A stretch of DNA of 43,446 bases from Pseudonocardia humida (GTDB lineage: Bacteria > Actinomycetota > Actinomycetes > Mycobacteriales > Pseudonocardiaceae), in assembly GCF_023898865.1 (NCBI RefSeq), contig NZ_JAGSOV010000052.1, positions 1 to 43,446 on the forward strand, given 5' to 3'. Below the pieces are notes generated by a model, which was not told the DNA's origin, did not search any database, and worked only from the letters and a program-made list of their open reading frames with translations. This document shows positions 7,877-16,077 of this stretch, piece after piece. The first letter of the stretch is position 1. Each line of letters begins with the position of its first letter. Made by a program: the position numbers and the translations under genes.

Positions 7877-9010
7877 GTGGCTGTTGATCACGACGACACC
7901 GTTCCCGACGGCGACGGGACCCGGTGCGTGCACGGGGGGCGGCGCGAGGCGACGACCGGCGCCCCGCTGCACCCCGGGCCGGTGCTGTCCGCGCCGTTCC
8001 ACCTCGGCCTGCCCGGCGAGCCGACGCCGACCGACTTCTACGGCCGCGCCGACAACCCGACCTGGCGCGCCCTCGAGGAGGCCATCGGCGAGCTCGACGG
8101 CGGCGAGTGCGTGCTGTTCGCCTCCGGCATGGCCGCCATCGCCGCGGTGCTGCGCATCGGCGCCACCCGCGGCGGGCTCGTCCTGCCCTCCGACGGCTAC
8201 TACCAGGCCCGCGCGCTGGCGCACAGCGAGCTGGGCCCGCTCGGCGTCGCCATCGGCGAGGCGCCCACGGTCGGGGAGCGGCCGTCGCTGGAGGGGGCCG
8301 GGCTGGTGCTGGCCGAGACACCGTCCAACCCGGGGCTGGACGTCTGCGACATCGCCGCCGTCGCGGGCGCCGCGCACGCGGCAGGCGCCCTGCTCGCCGT
8401 CGACAACACGACGGCCACGCCGCTGGGCCAGTCGCCGCTGGCCCTGGGCGCCGACTTCACCGTCGCCTCCGACACCAAGGCGCTCTCCGGGCACGGCGAC
8501 GTGCTGCTCGGGCACGTCAGCACCCGCGACGCCGAGCTGGCCGCGGCGCTGCGCACGGCCCGCACCCGCGGCGGCGCCGCCCCCGGCCCGTTCGAGACCT
8601 GGCTGGCCCACCGCGGCCTGGGCACCCTCGACCTGCGCCTGGCCCGCCAGGCCGCCAACGCCGCCGCGCTCGTCGACGTGCTGCTCGCGCACCCGGCCGC
8701 GACGGACGTCCGCTGGCCGGGCCACCCCGCCGACCCCGCCCACGCGCTCGCCTCCCGGCAGATGCGCCGGTGGAACGGGGTGCTGCGGTTCACGCTGCCC
8801 TCCGCGGAGGCGGTGGGGCGGTTCCTGGCCGCGTCGAGGCTGACGGGGTCGGCGACGAGCTTCGGCGGGCTGCAGTCGACGGCCGACCGGCGCGAGCGGT
8901 GGGGGGACGCGGTGGCGCCGGGGTTGCTGCGGTACTCGGCGGGGTGCGAGGACACCGCCGACCTGGTGGCTGATGTGCGGGGGGCGCTGGACGCGGTGCT
9001 CGCCGGGTGA
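7877..9010 (+). CDS. Cystathionine gamma-lyase-like PLP enzyme
   Basis: This 377-aa protein belongs to the Cys/Met metabolism PLP family (aspartate aminotransferase fold). Motifs in order are FYGRADNPTWRALEEAIGELDG, ASGMAAIAAV, VLAETPSNPGLDVCD, AVDNTTATPLGQSPLALGAD, and the Schiff-base lysine in SDTKALSGHGDVLLG. It most likely cleaves cystathionine or related sulfur amino acids; lyase versus gamma-synthase cannot be fixed from motifs. The start is GTG 7877, 38 bp after gpsA. TATCGT (7864-7869) just upstream could be the -10 of a leaderless start, since no ribosome site is visible. In several actinobacteria a gene of this type follows gpsA. Confidence 0.8.
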   Translation: MAVDHDDTVPDGDGTRCVHGGRREATTGAPLHPGPVLSAPFHLGLPGEPTPTDFYGRADNPTWRALEEAIGELDGGECVLFASGMAAIAAVLRIGATRGGLVLPSDGYYQARALAHSELGPLGVAIGEAPTVGERPSLEGAGLVLAETPSNPGLDVCDIAAVAGAAHAAGALLAVDNTTATPLGQSPLALGADFTVASDTKALSGHGDVLLGHVSTRDAELAAALRTARTRGGAAPGPFETWLAHRGLGTLDLRLARQAANAAALVDVLLAHPAATDVRWPGHPADPAHALASRQMRRWNGVLRFTLPSAEAVGRFLAASRLTGSATSFGGLQSTADRRERWGDAVAPGLLRYSAGCEDTADLVADVRGALDAVLAG

Positions 9011-9230
9011 CGGTGCGGCGGGTGACCCGGCTGCGTCGGGTGAAGGGCAGACGGCCGGGGGCTCGGGGGAGGCCCCGGCTCCTGGTCAGGGGGCTACTCG
9101 CCGGTATGGAATTCGCCGCGCTCGTGCGGCTGGTGTCCCCCGACTTGTGATCGCCGCTCGTCTGGCGGTGCGTGGCGTGCACGGCGCCGATGTCCGATCG
9201 GCGGCGCCGGCCTGGCGTGGATGGCGGGTG

Positions 9231-9296
9231 TCCACCGGCGCGAGTGGGACACCAGCGGGCTCGCGGGCCGGTGGAAGCCCGCTGGTGTGCCACTCG
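9231..9296. repeat. 21-bp inverted repeat with competing inner pairing
   Basis: The left arm 9241-9261 pairs with the right arm 9276-9296 over 21 positions with a single G-G mismatch. The inner 13 bp (ACACCAGCGGGCT with AGCCCGCTGGTGT) and the outer 7 bp (CGAGTGG with CCACTCG) are perfect; the loop is 14 nt (9262-9275). The loop segment GCCGGTGGA (9267-9275) is also complementary to TCCACCGGC (9231-9239), allowing a pseudoknot or an alternative fold. It probably terminates the plus-strand PLP gene transcript. Confidence 0.7.
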
Positions 9297-9383
9297 ACGG
9301 CGTTGATCATGCCGAGCGGCCCGGATCGCCCCTCTGGCTGGGCGAGAGTGACTCTCGTCCGACGAGGCCGGGCCACAGGCACA

Positions 9384-9418
9384 GGAGAGCCGCCACTCGA
9401 GAGGAGCGGCGGCTCTCC
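9384..9418. terminator. Hairpin terminator of the ABC transporter operon
   Basis: GGAGAGCCGCC (9384-9394) pairs perfectly with GGCGGCTCTCC (9408-9418) around a 13-nt loop. It lies 40 bp beyond the stop of the minus-strand binding-protein gene, the last gene of its operon. No T-tract follows on either strand, as is common for actinobacterial terminators. Confidence 0.6.
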
Positions 9419-9457
9419 GAGCGCGCCCGGACCACGCTGTCCGAGCGCGTGCCGGTG

Positions 9458-11119
9458 TCAGCCCGTGCGCCCCGGGGCCTCCGGGCCCAGCCACATGCGC
9501 GCCTGGTGGCGGGTGCCGTAGTCGGGGTGCGACCACGTGTCGTGCAGGTACTCCTTGTAGATGGACAGACCGTCGTAGACGTAGAGCGGGACCGGGTTGG
9601 AGACGTTCTCGATGATGTAGCGCTGGGTGTCGAGCAGCATCTGCTCGCGCTTGGCCTCGTCCAGCTCACCGCGCTGGGCGTTGATCATCTGGTCCAGCTG
9701 CGGGTCGTTGATGTTGTACCAGTTGCGGGCGCCGGTGGAGAGCCACTCGCCGGTCAGGTAGTCGTCGGCGGCGAGGAAGGGGGTCTGCAGGCCGTAGCCG
9801 ATGTCGTAGTTCTTCTGGGCCCAGCTCTCGGTGAAGTAGGTGGCGTAGTCCTGGACGTCCAGCTCGAGCTTGATGCCGACCTTGGCCAGGTCCTCCTGGA
9901 CCCACTGGGCCTCGCGCACGACGTTGGCGCCGTAGCCGTCGGTGACGATCATCTTGGCGGTGAAGCCGTCGGGCAGGCCGGCCTGGGCGAGCAGCTGCTT
10001 GGCCTGCTCGGGGTCGTAGGGCTGCAGCCGGGCGGACTCCTCGGCGGGCAGGCCGCCGAACAGGGTGGGGCTGACCGGGCCGGTCTCGTTGCCGCCCGCG
10101 CGGATCGCGGCGACCATCGCCTTGCGGTCGATCGCGAGCGCGACGGCGCGGCGCACCTCGAGCTTGTCGAACGGGGCCTTGGCCTGGTTCATGAACACCC
10201 GGGTCTCGGTGAGCCCGGCCTCGCGGAACAGGATGGCGGTGGGGTCCTCGGCGAGGACCTTCTCGGCCTGGGTCTTGTCCAGCGACAGGGTGGACAGGAA
10301 GTCGGTCTGCCCGGTGCGGAACGCGGCCAGCGAGGCGGCCTGGTCGGGCACGATCGAGATCTGGATCTTGTCGATGTAGGGCTGGCCCTCGACGAAGTAG
10401 TCGGGGTTCTTGACCAGGACGCGCTCGCGGTCGCGGGCCCAGGTCTCCATGACGTAGGCGCCGGTGCCGATGGCCTGGGTGTTCAGGTCGAACTGCCCCG
10501 AGGTGCCCTCGCAGGGCAGGATCCACATGAAGTGCCCGGCCATGTTGGTGTCGAACTCGGCGTAGGGCGTCTTCAGCGTGAACACCACGGTGTACGGGTC
10601 GGGCGCGGTCCAGCTGTCCACGGTGGCGAGCTGGCCGACCTGCTGGCCGGGCAGCGCGCGGATGCGGTCCATCGTGCAGATGACGTCGGCGGAGGTGAAC
10701 TCGCGGCCGTTGACCGGGGCCGTGTTGTGCCACTTGACGCCTTGGCGGAGCGTGAACGTCCAGGTCAGCCCGTCGGGGGAGACCTCCCACGACTCGGCCA
10801 GGTCGCCCTCCAGCTCGGAGGCCCCGTAGGGGATGTCCGGGCCGGTCTTGTAGTCGACCAGCTTGCTGTAGGTCGAGCCGATGGCGATGTGGGTGTTGTA
10901 GGAGGACTGGGTGTGCGGGTCGAGCGACTTGGCGTCCGAGGGGAGCGTGTAGCGGAACGTGCCGCCGGGCTGCGGCGGGCCGGCGTCCTGCTGGAGGGGG
11001 CGTTCCTGCTCGAGCGCACCACCGCCCCCGCCGGTGCTGGCGGGACTGAAGCACGCGGTGCCCAGCAGGGCGACCATGAGGATGACCAGAGCGACTCTGA
11101 TCCGGCTGAGGCGGCGCAT
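9458..11119 (-). CDS. ABC transporter substrate-binding lipoprotein, family 5 (peptide/nickel type)
   Basis: This 553-aa extracytoplasmic solute-binding protein has a lipoprotein signal: Arg-rich n-region, hydrophobic core (residues 9-20) and GTAC with Cys23, followed by a Gly-rich linker. The -3 residue is Gly, which is unusual for a lipobox. The mature part starts PQPGGTFRYTLPSDAKSLDPH, the family 5 opening, and contains GDLAESWEVSPDGLTWTFTLRQGVKWHN and NDPQLDQMI. Family members bind peptides, nickel chelates, opines or other compounds, so specificity is not readable. It is the last gene of a five-gene importer operon, 57 bp after the permease. ATG 11119 has GGGAG upstream. Confidence 0.9.
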   Translation of the reverse strand: MRRLSRIRVALVILMVALLGTACFSPASTGGGGGALEQERPLQQDAGPPQPGGTFRYTLPSDAKSLDPHTQSSYNTHIAIGSTYSKLVDYKTGPDIPYGASELEGDLAESWEVSPDGLTWTFTLRQGVKWHNTAPVNGREFTSADVICTMDRIRALPGQQVGQLATVDSWTAPDPYTVVFTLKTPYAEFDTNMAGHFMWILPCEGTSGQFDLNTQAIGTGAYVMETWARDRERVLVKNPDYFVEGQPYIDKIQISIVPDQAASLAAFRTGQTDFLSTLSLDKTQAEKVLAEDPTAILFREAGLTETRVFMNQAKAPFDKLEVRRAVALAIDRKAMVAAIRAGGNETGPVSPTLFGGLPAEESARLQPYDPEQAKQLLAQAGLPDGFTAKMIVTDGYGANVVREAQWVQEDLAKVGIKLELDVQDYATYFTESWAQKNYDIGYGLQTPFLAADDYLTGEWLSTGARNWYNINDPQLDQMINAQRGELDEAKREQMLLDTQRYIIENVSNPVPLYVYDGLSIYKEYLHDTWSHPDYGTRHQARMWLGPEAPGRTG

Positions 11120-11176
11120 GAGGACTCCCGACGTTGGGATCGAACGTGCGTCAGTGGGGACTGGGCGGGGTGAGGG

Positions 11177-12079
11177 CTAGCGGGTGGACTGCTTGGGGTC
11201 GAAGAAGTCGCGCAGGGCGTCGCCGAGCAGGTTGAACGCGAGGACGCCGAGGGTGAGCGCGCCGCCGGGGAAGACCACCATCCACGGGGCGATCTCCATG
11301 TAGCGCGAGCCGTCGCTGAGCATCGCCCCCCACGACGGCGTGGGCGGGGGCGTGCCGATGCCGAGGAAGGACAGGGCCGACTCGGCGATGATGATGATCG
11401 CGAACGTCAGGCTGGCCACGACCAGGATCGGGGCCAGCAGGTTGGGCAGGCCGTGCCGGCGCAGGATGCGCCACGTGCTGCAGCCGCTGGCCCGGGCCGA
11501 CTCGACGTAGAGCTCCTCGCGGATGCGCAGCATCTCGCCGCGCGAGACCCGGTTGAACGTCGGGATGACCAGCAGCGACAGCGCGATGACGGTGTTGCGG
11601 ATGCTCGGGCCCAGCAGGGCGGCGATGAACAGCAGCAGCACGATGCCGGGGATGGCCATCAGCGTGTCCATGATCCGCTGCAGCAGGGTGTCGACCCAGC
11701 CGCCCGCGTAGTAGCCGGACACCACGCCGATGACCATGCCGATCACGCCGCCCGCCACCAGCGTGCACACCGCCACGAGCAGGGACGTGCGGGCCCCGTA
11801 GAGCACCCGGCTGAAGATGTCGCGGCCGAGGTCGTCGGTGCCCATCAGGTACGGCGAGCCGGGCACCGCGAGGAACGCGTCGCGGTGCTGCGCGGTGGGG
11901 TCGAACGGGGCGATGAACGGGGCCAGCGCGGCCGCGGCCACGAACAGCACGATGACCACCGCGGCGATGGCGCCCAGCGGTTGGGTGCGCAGCAGCCGGC
12001 CGAAGCCGCGGCGGCCGGCGCGGGCGCGCACGGCCGGCGGGGCCACGACGGTGGCGGGTCCGGCGTCGATTTCGCTCAT
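11177..12079 (-). CDS. ABC transporter permease, DppC/OppC type
   Basis: This 300-aa inner-membrane subunit has an N-terminal segment before TM1 (near residues 35-57), followed by the FDPTAQHRDAFLAVPGSPYLMGTDDLGRDIFSRVLYGARTSL region typical of DppC. The EAA-like cytoplasmic loop is YVESARASGCSTWRILRRHGLPNLLAPILV, and about five further membrane segments follow. Start ATG 12079 is provided by the 3' end of a MIRU-like linker that separates it from the DppB-type gene. The stop is TAG at 11177. Confidence 0.92.
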   Translation of the reverse strand: MSEIDAGPATVVAPPAVRARAGRRGFGRLLRTQPLGAIAAVVIVLFVAAAALAPFIAPFDPTAQHRDAFLAVPGSPYLMGTDDLGRDIFSRVLYGARTSLLVAVCTLVAGGVIGMVIGVVSGYYAGGWVDTLLQRIMDTLMAIPGIVLLLFIAALLGPSIRNTVIALSLLVIPTFNRVSRGEMLRIREELYVESARASGCSTWRILRRHGLPNLLAPILVVASLTFAIIIIAESALSFLGIGTPPPTPSWGAMLSDGSRYMEIAPWMVVFPGGALTLGVLAFNLLGDALRDFFDPKQSTR

Positions 12080-12172
12080 CGCTCTCCCCCGCCGGCGCTC
12101 GGTCGGCGCTGCGCGGGCGCTGTGTCGATGGTTCGCTTCGCAAGCTCGCTCACGGTCGCTCCTCCTCGCTCA
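12077..12172 (-). repeat. MIRU-like operon linker (copy B)
   Basis: Read on the minus strand, this 96-bp spacer starts at the DppB-type stop (TGAGCGAGG...). It then contains TGAGCGAGCTTGCGAAGCG, ACCATC, GCAGCGCCGACCGAGCGC and GGGGGAGAGCGATGAGC, where ATG starts the DppC-type gene. The last 76 bp align over their length with the 79-bp linker at 34844-34922 (shared core GCGCCGACCGAGCGC, shared end GGAGAGCGATGAGC). Confidence 0.7.
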
Positions 12173-13120
12173 CGCGTACCGGATCCGCGGGTCGATCACT
12201 CCGTAGAGCAGGTCGACCACGAGGTTGACGGTGACGAACACGGCGCCGAACACGACGACGGCGCCGAGCACGACGGGGTAGTCGCGCATCTGCACCGCCT
12301 GGAAGATCATCGAGCCCATCCCGGGGATGGCGAAGATCGACTCGAGGATGACCGTGCCGCCGAGGATGCCCCCGACCTGCACGCCGATCAGGCTGAACAC
12401 CGGCACGAGCGAGTTGCGCACGGCGTGGGTGAGCAGCACGGTGCGCTCCGGGGCGCCCTTGGCCCGGACGGTGCGCACGAAGTTGGAGCGCATGACCTCC
12501 AGCAGCGACGAGCGCAGCATGCGCGCGATCGCCGCCATGCCGGACACGCCCAGCGCCAGCGCGGGCAGCGCCATCTGGGTCAGGTTGCTGACCAGGTCCT
12601 CCGTCGGGCTGCGGTAGACCAGCGGCGGCGACCAGGCGAACCAGATCGCCAGGTAGGTGACCAGCAGCAGGCCCAGCCAGAAGTTCGGGATGGACAGCCC
12701 GGCCACCGAGACCACCCGCAGCGACTGGTCGAGCCAGCTGTTCTGCTTGTAGGCGGCCAGCAGGCCGAGCGGGACGCCGAGAGCGATGCTGATGATCAGC
12801 GCCATCAGGCCGAGCTGCAGGGTGATCGGCAGCCGCTCGGCGATGATCGAGGTGACCGGCTGCTGGCTCTGGAACGAGATGCCGAAGTCGCCGGTGAAGG
12901 CGTCGCCGAGGAACTTGAGCAGCTGGGCGACCAGCGGCTGGTCCAGCCCGAGCGCGGCGGCCCGTGCGTCGAGCTGCTCCTGGGTGACGCCGGGCGCGTC
13001 GGCCAGCTGGAGGCGGACCACGTCGCCGGGGATGAGCCGCAGGGTGAGGAACACGAACACGGTGACCAGGGCGATCACCAGCAGGCCGTAGAGGACCCGG
13101 CGGACGACGTACTCGATCAC
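12170..13120 (-). CDS. ABC transporter permease, DppB/OppB type
   Basis: This 316-aa permease has the standard DppB layout. TM1 (about 9-30) is followed by a periplasmic loop with LIPGDVVRLQLADAPGVTQEQLDARAAALGLDQP, a second TM near 98-120, the EAA-type loop NFVRTVRAKGAPERTVLLTHAVRNSLVPVFS, and the C-terminal PGMGSMIFQAVQMRDYPVV segment. Start GTG 13120 overlaps the stop of the upstream ATPase gene by four bases (GTGA), indicating translational coupling. Together with the DppC-type subunit it forms the membrane channel. Confidence 0.92.
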   Translation of the reverse strand: MIEYVVRRVLYGLLVIALVTVFVFLTLRLIPGDVVRLQLADAPGVTQEQLDARAAALGLDQPLVAQLLKFLGDAFTGDFGISFQSQQPVTSIIAERLPITLQLGLMALIISIALGVPLGLLAAYKQNSWLDQSLRVVSVAGLSIPNFWLGLLLVTYLAIWFAWSPPLVYRSPTEDLVSNLTQMALPALALGVSGMAAIARMLRSSLLEVMRSNFVRTVRAKGAPERTVLLTHAVRNSLVPVFSLIGVQVGGILGGTVILESIFAIPGMGSMIFQAVQMRDYPVVLGAVVVFGAVFVTVNLVVDLLYGVIDPRIRYA

Positions 13121-14166
13121 CGGCCGACCGCCTTCCCGTTGACCGCGGTGATGTCCAGCAGGTGGCAGGACGCGGTGCGGCCGCCCTCGCCCGCCGGCAG
13201 CGGGGCCGGCACCTCGGTGGAGCAGCGGTCGAACGCCTGCGGGCAGCGGGGGTGGAACGGGCAGCCCGGCGGCGGGTTGCTGGGGCTGGGCATCTCGCCG
13301 CGCACGACGACCCGGCGGGTGCCCCCGCCGGTGCGCGGGTCGGCGGCGATGGCCCCGGCCAGGGTGCGCGTGTAGGGGTGCTTGGGGTCGGTCATCACCG
13401 CGTCGGCCGGGCCCTGCTCGACGACCCGGCCCAGGTACATCACGCAGATCCGGTCGGAGATGTAGCGCACGACGTTGAGGTCGTGGGCGATGAACAGGTA
13501 GCTCAGCCCGAGCTCGACCTGCAGCTTGCGCAGCAGGTTGAGCACCTGGGCCTGGACCGAGACGTCCAGCGCCGAGACGGCCTCGTCGCAGACCAGCAGC
13601 CGGGGGTTGGTGGCCAGCGCGCGGGCGATGCCGATGCGCTGGGCCTGGCCGCCGGAGAACTGGTGCGGGTACTTGTCGAGGTCGCGGCTGGACAGGCCGA
13701 CCAGGTCGAGCAGCTCGGCGGCGCGGTCGCGGGCCTGCTGCCCCGAGGAGATGCCCTGCGCCTCCAGCGGCTCGGTGATCACCGAGCAGATCGTCATCCG
13801 CGGGTCGAACGAGCTGACCGGGTCCTGGAAGACGATCTGCATGTTGCGCCGCAGCGGGGTCAGCTCGCGCTGGCTCAGCGCGGCGATCTCCTGGCCGTCG
13901 AACTTGACCGAGCCGCTGGTCGGGTCGAGCAGCCGCAGCACCAGCCGGGCGACCGTGGACTTGCCCGAGCCGGACTCGCCGACCAGGCCCACGGTCTCGC
14001 CCGCGCCGATGGTGAAGCTGACGCCGTCGACGGCGCGGACGTGGCCGACGGTGCGGCGCAGCAGGCCCCTGGTGATCGGGAAGTGCTTGACGAGGTCGGT
14101 GACCTCCATCAGCGGCGGCCCGGGGGCCGGGGCGGTGTCTTCGCGATGGGCCGCGGGGGAGGCCAT
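13117..14166 (-). CDS. ABC transporter ATP-binding protein, DppF/OppF type
   Basis: This is a 349-aa ATPase with Walker A GESGSGKS, Q-loop IVFQDPVSSFDPRM, signature FSGGQ, Walker B LLVCDEAVSALD (the more common form is DEPVSALD) and an H-loop in FIAHDLNVV. The C-terminal oligopeptide/dipeptide module carries the cysteine cluster CPFHPRCPQAFDRC. The start ATG 14166 overlaps the previous gene's stop by one base (TGATG). It pairs with the DppD-type ATPase to energise the importer. Confidence 0.93.
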   Translation of the reverse strand: MASPAAHREDTAPAPGPPLMEVTDLVKHFPITRGLLRRTVGHVRAVDGVSFTIGAGETVGLVGESGSGKSTVARLVLRLLDPTSGSVKFDGQEIAALSQRELTPLRRNMQIVFQDPVSSFDPRMTICSVITEPLEAQGISSGQQARDRAAELLDLVGLSSRDLDKYPHQFSGGQAQRIGIARALATNPRLLVCDEAVSALDVSVQAQVLNLLRKLQVELGLSYLFIAHDLNVVRYISDRICVMYLGRVVEQGPADAVMTDPKHPYTRTLAGAIAADPRTGGGTRRVVVRGEMPSPSNPPPGCPFHPRCPQAFDRCSTEVPAPLPAGEGGRTASCHLLDITAVNGKAVGR

Positions 14167-15242
14167 CAGATCCCCTTCTGCGTCGTCAGCGGGGCGCGGG
14201 CGGGCGGCCCGGCCGGCGCGAGCTCGGCGGTCAGCGGGGGTGCGGGCGGGGCGACGACGGCGCTGCCCCCGCCGTCGCGGTGCAGCAGGCAGCGGCTGGT
14301 GCGCCCGCCGGGCAGCTCGTAGAGCGGGGGGACCTCGCGGGTGCAGTCGTCCCAGGCCATCGCGCAGCGGGGGTTGAACCGGCAGCCGGTCGGCATGTCG
14401 CGCAGGGCGGGGACGGCGCCGGGGATGGCCGGGAGCTGGAGCTCCTTGGCCGAGTCGGGGTGCGGGATCGCGGCCAGCAGCGCGGCCGTGTACGGGTGCT
14501 GCGGGTCGCGCAGGACCTGGGCGGTGGGGCCCTGCTCGACGACCTGCCCGCCGTAGAAGACGACGACCCGGTCGGCGATCTCGGCGACCACGCCCATGTC
14601 GTGGGTGACCAGCAGCATCGCGGTGCGGTACTCGCGCTGCAGCTCGTGGAGCAGCTCCAGGATCTGCGCCTCGATGGTGACGTCGAGCGCGGTGGTGGGC
14701 TCGTCGGCGATCAGCAGCCGCGGCGAGCAGGCCAGCGCGATGGCGATCATCACCCGCTGCCGCTGGCCGCCGGAGAGCTGGTGGGGGTAGGAGGCGAGCC
14801 TGCGCCGCGGGTCGGGCATGCCCACCTGCTCCAGCAGCTCGACGGCGCGCTCGCGGGCGGCCTTCTTGGAGACCGGCCGGTGCAGCCGCAGCGCCTCGAC
14901 GATCTGGTGCCCGATGGAGTAGAGCGGGTCCAGCGACGTCATCGGGTCCTGGAAGATCATCGCGATGTCGTTGCCGCGGACCCGGCGCATGGCCCGGTTG
15001 TCCAGGGAGGCGAGGTCCTCGCCGTCGAAGCGGACCTGGCCCCCGCTGATCCGGCCCCCGTCGAGCAGCTTCAGCACGGCCAGCGCCGTCACGCTCTTGC
15101 CGGAGCCGGACTCCCCGACGACGGCGACCGTCTCCTCGGGACCGACGGTGAAACTGACGCCCGCAACGGCCTCGACCGGTCCGTCGGCGGTGCTGAACTC
15201 GACGTGGAGGTCGTCGACCTCCAGCAGGGGTTGCGGGTGCAC
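14166..15242 (-). CDS. ABC transporter ATP-binding protein, DppD/OppD type
   Basis: This 358-aa protein is the first gene of the importer operon. It shows Walker A GESGSGKS, Q-loop MIFQDPMTSLDPLYSIG, signature LSGGQRQRV, Walker B LLIADEPTTALD, and H-loop LLVTHDMGVV. The C-terminal peptide-transporter cysteine module is CRFNPRCAMAWDDC. Start GTG 15242 is chosen because GAGGAGG lies five bases upstream and the protein opens directly with the ABC domain (PLLEVDDLHVEF). The promoter is 85-115 bp upstream and resembles the two divergent catabolic promoters at 24.1-24.2 kb, linking this importer to that pathway. Confidence 0.93.
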   Translation of the reverse strand: MHPQPLLEVDDLHVEFSTADGPVEAVAGVSFTVGPEETVAVVGESGSGKSVTALAVLKLLDGGRISGGQVRFDGEDLASLDNRAMRRVRGNDIAMIFQDPMTSLDPLYSIGHQIVEALRLHRPVSKKAARERAVELLEQVGMPDPRRRLASYPHQLSGGQRQRVMIAIALACSPRLLIADEPTTALDVTIEAQILELLHELQREYRTAMLLVTHDMGVVAEIADRVVVFYGGQVVEQGPTAQVLRDPQHPYTAALLAAIPHPDSAKELQLPAIPGAVPALRDMPTGCRFNPRCAMAWDDCTREVPPLYELPGGRTSRCLLHRDGGGSAVVAPPAPPLTAELAPAGPPARAPLTTQKGI

Positions 15243-15297
15243 GCAGCCTCCTCGTTGGGGCGGTGCGCTCGCGGGGTGCGAGCGGTCCGAAGCCGGT

Positions 15298-15355
15298 TTA
15301 GAATCTGGCTCTAGAACGTATCTCGATCGTGATGCACGCCACCGCGTGCTGTCAA
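15298..15355 (-). promoter_or_regulatory. Promoter P1 with TAGAAC/TAGAAT operators, upstream of the ABC operon
   Basis: On the minus strand a perfect -35 TTGACA (15355-15350) overlaps the stop codon of the PHP gene. An 18-base spacer leads to the -10-like CACGAT (15331-15326). Over the expected transcription start are TAGAAC-GTA-TCTC (15312-15324, plus-strand reading) and a second copy TTTAGAAT starting at 15298; TAGA...TCTA also forms an inverted repeat. Promoter and operator roles are inferred. Between 15243 and 15297 I see only the ribosome site at 15247-15255. Confidence 0.5.
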
Positions 15356-16077
15356 GACTCCCCGCAGGGGCGTCCGGATGGCCGCTGAACTGCGGCTGAA
15401 CCGTTATCCCGCGGGCTGGGAGGCGTGGCGCGCACGGCCCGCGGATAGCGCAGCGCGTGCGGTCGGAGCTCCCCGACCAGGCGTCCGCGGCCCAGCGCGT
15501 CCACGAACGCGGCCGGGCCGTCGAAGTCGGGCATCTCCACCCAGGCGGCCCCGACACCGGCCGGGTCGTGGGCGTCGGAGCCCGCGGTGACGGGAAGTCC
15601 GTGCCGCGCGGCCAGTTCGGCCGCCGCCGCGTTGTGCGCGGCGTCGCCCACCTTGGCGTTGAACGCCTCGACGAACGCCACCGCGCCGCTCGCGCACAGC
15701 TCGTCGGCCACCGCGCCGGCGCCCGAGCGCACCGGGTCGTAGGGGTGCGGCAGCCCGACCAGCCCGCCCTGCGCGCGGACCCGTTCGATGACGACCTCCG
15801 TCGGCAGCACGTACGGGATCCGCTCGCGCAGGAACAGCCCGAGCAGCTCGCCGTCCGGGGTCCGGATCTCCTCGCCCACCTCGACGCGCACCCCGAGGTC
15901 GCGGCTGCGCAGCTCCAGGGCCGCGGATACCTCGTGGTGGTCGGTCACGAACACCACGTCGACGCCCTCGGCGACGGCCCGTTCGGCCAGCTCCTCGAGG
16001 CCGAGCACGGCGTCCCCGGACGCGACGGTGTGCAGGTGGCAGTCGACCCGGACCCACCCGGGCGGCAGCCGGCTCAT
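15352..16077 (-). CDS. PHP-domain metal-dependent hydrolase
   Basis: This 241-aa protein has a complete set of PHP metal-ligand motifs: VDCHLHTVASGD (H14, H16), VTDHHE (D46, H47), a glutamate in GEEIRTPDGELLGLFL, GLPHPYDP, and TAGSDAHDP. The family includes phosphoesterases such as TrpH/RNase AM and histidinol-phosphatase-like enzymes; the substrate here is unknown. Start ATG 16077 overlaps the stop of the upstream SDR gene (ATGA). It is the last gene of the seven-gene catabolic operon, and the promoter of the ABC importer overlaps its stop. A phosphoesterase is an odd member of a CoA-thioester pathway. Confidence 0.82.
   Translation of the reverse strand: MSRLPPGWVRVDCHLHTVASGDAVLGLEELAERAVAEGVDVVFVTDHHEVSAALELRSRDLGVRVEVGEEIRTPDGELLGLFLRERIPYVLPTEVVIERVRAQGGLVGLPHPYDPVRSGAGAVADELCASGAVAFVEAFNAKVGDAAHNAAAAELAARHGLPVTAGSDAHDPAGVGAAWVEMPDFDGPAAFVDALGRGRLVGELRPHALRYPRAVRATPPSPRDNGSAAVQRPSGRPCGES

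Larger units (their letters stand above)
9011..9457. other. Gene-free region of 447 bp with two hairpins
   Basis: This lies between converging genes (PLP enzyme plus, ABC binding protein minus). Frames here have no recognisable product and poor codon bias. It holds a long hairpin (9241-9296) and a second hairpin next to the binding-protein stop (9384-9418). I see no tRNA, IS end or repeat array. A 15-codon frame at 9106-9150 (MEFAALVRLVSPDL) has no plus-strand gene after it. Confidence 0.6.

Noticed and set aside
9106..9150. Short frame MEFAALVRLVSPDL with a GGGGG stretch upstream, resembling a leader peptide
   Set aside because: No plus-strand gene follows for 15 kb, spacing of the ribosome-like site is poor, and no control codon run is present.
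9086..9382. 98-codon minus-strand frame in the gene-free region
   Set aside because: Arg/Pro/Ala-rich with no recognisable domain; it runs through the long hairpin and is best explained as a chance open frame in GC-rich DNA.
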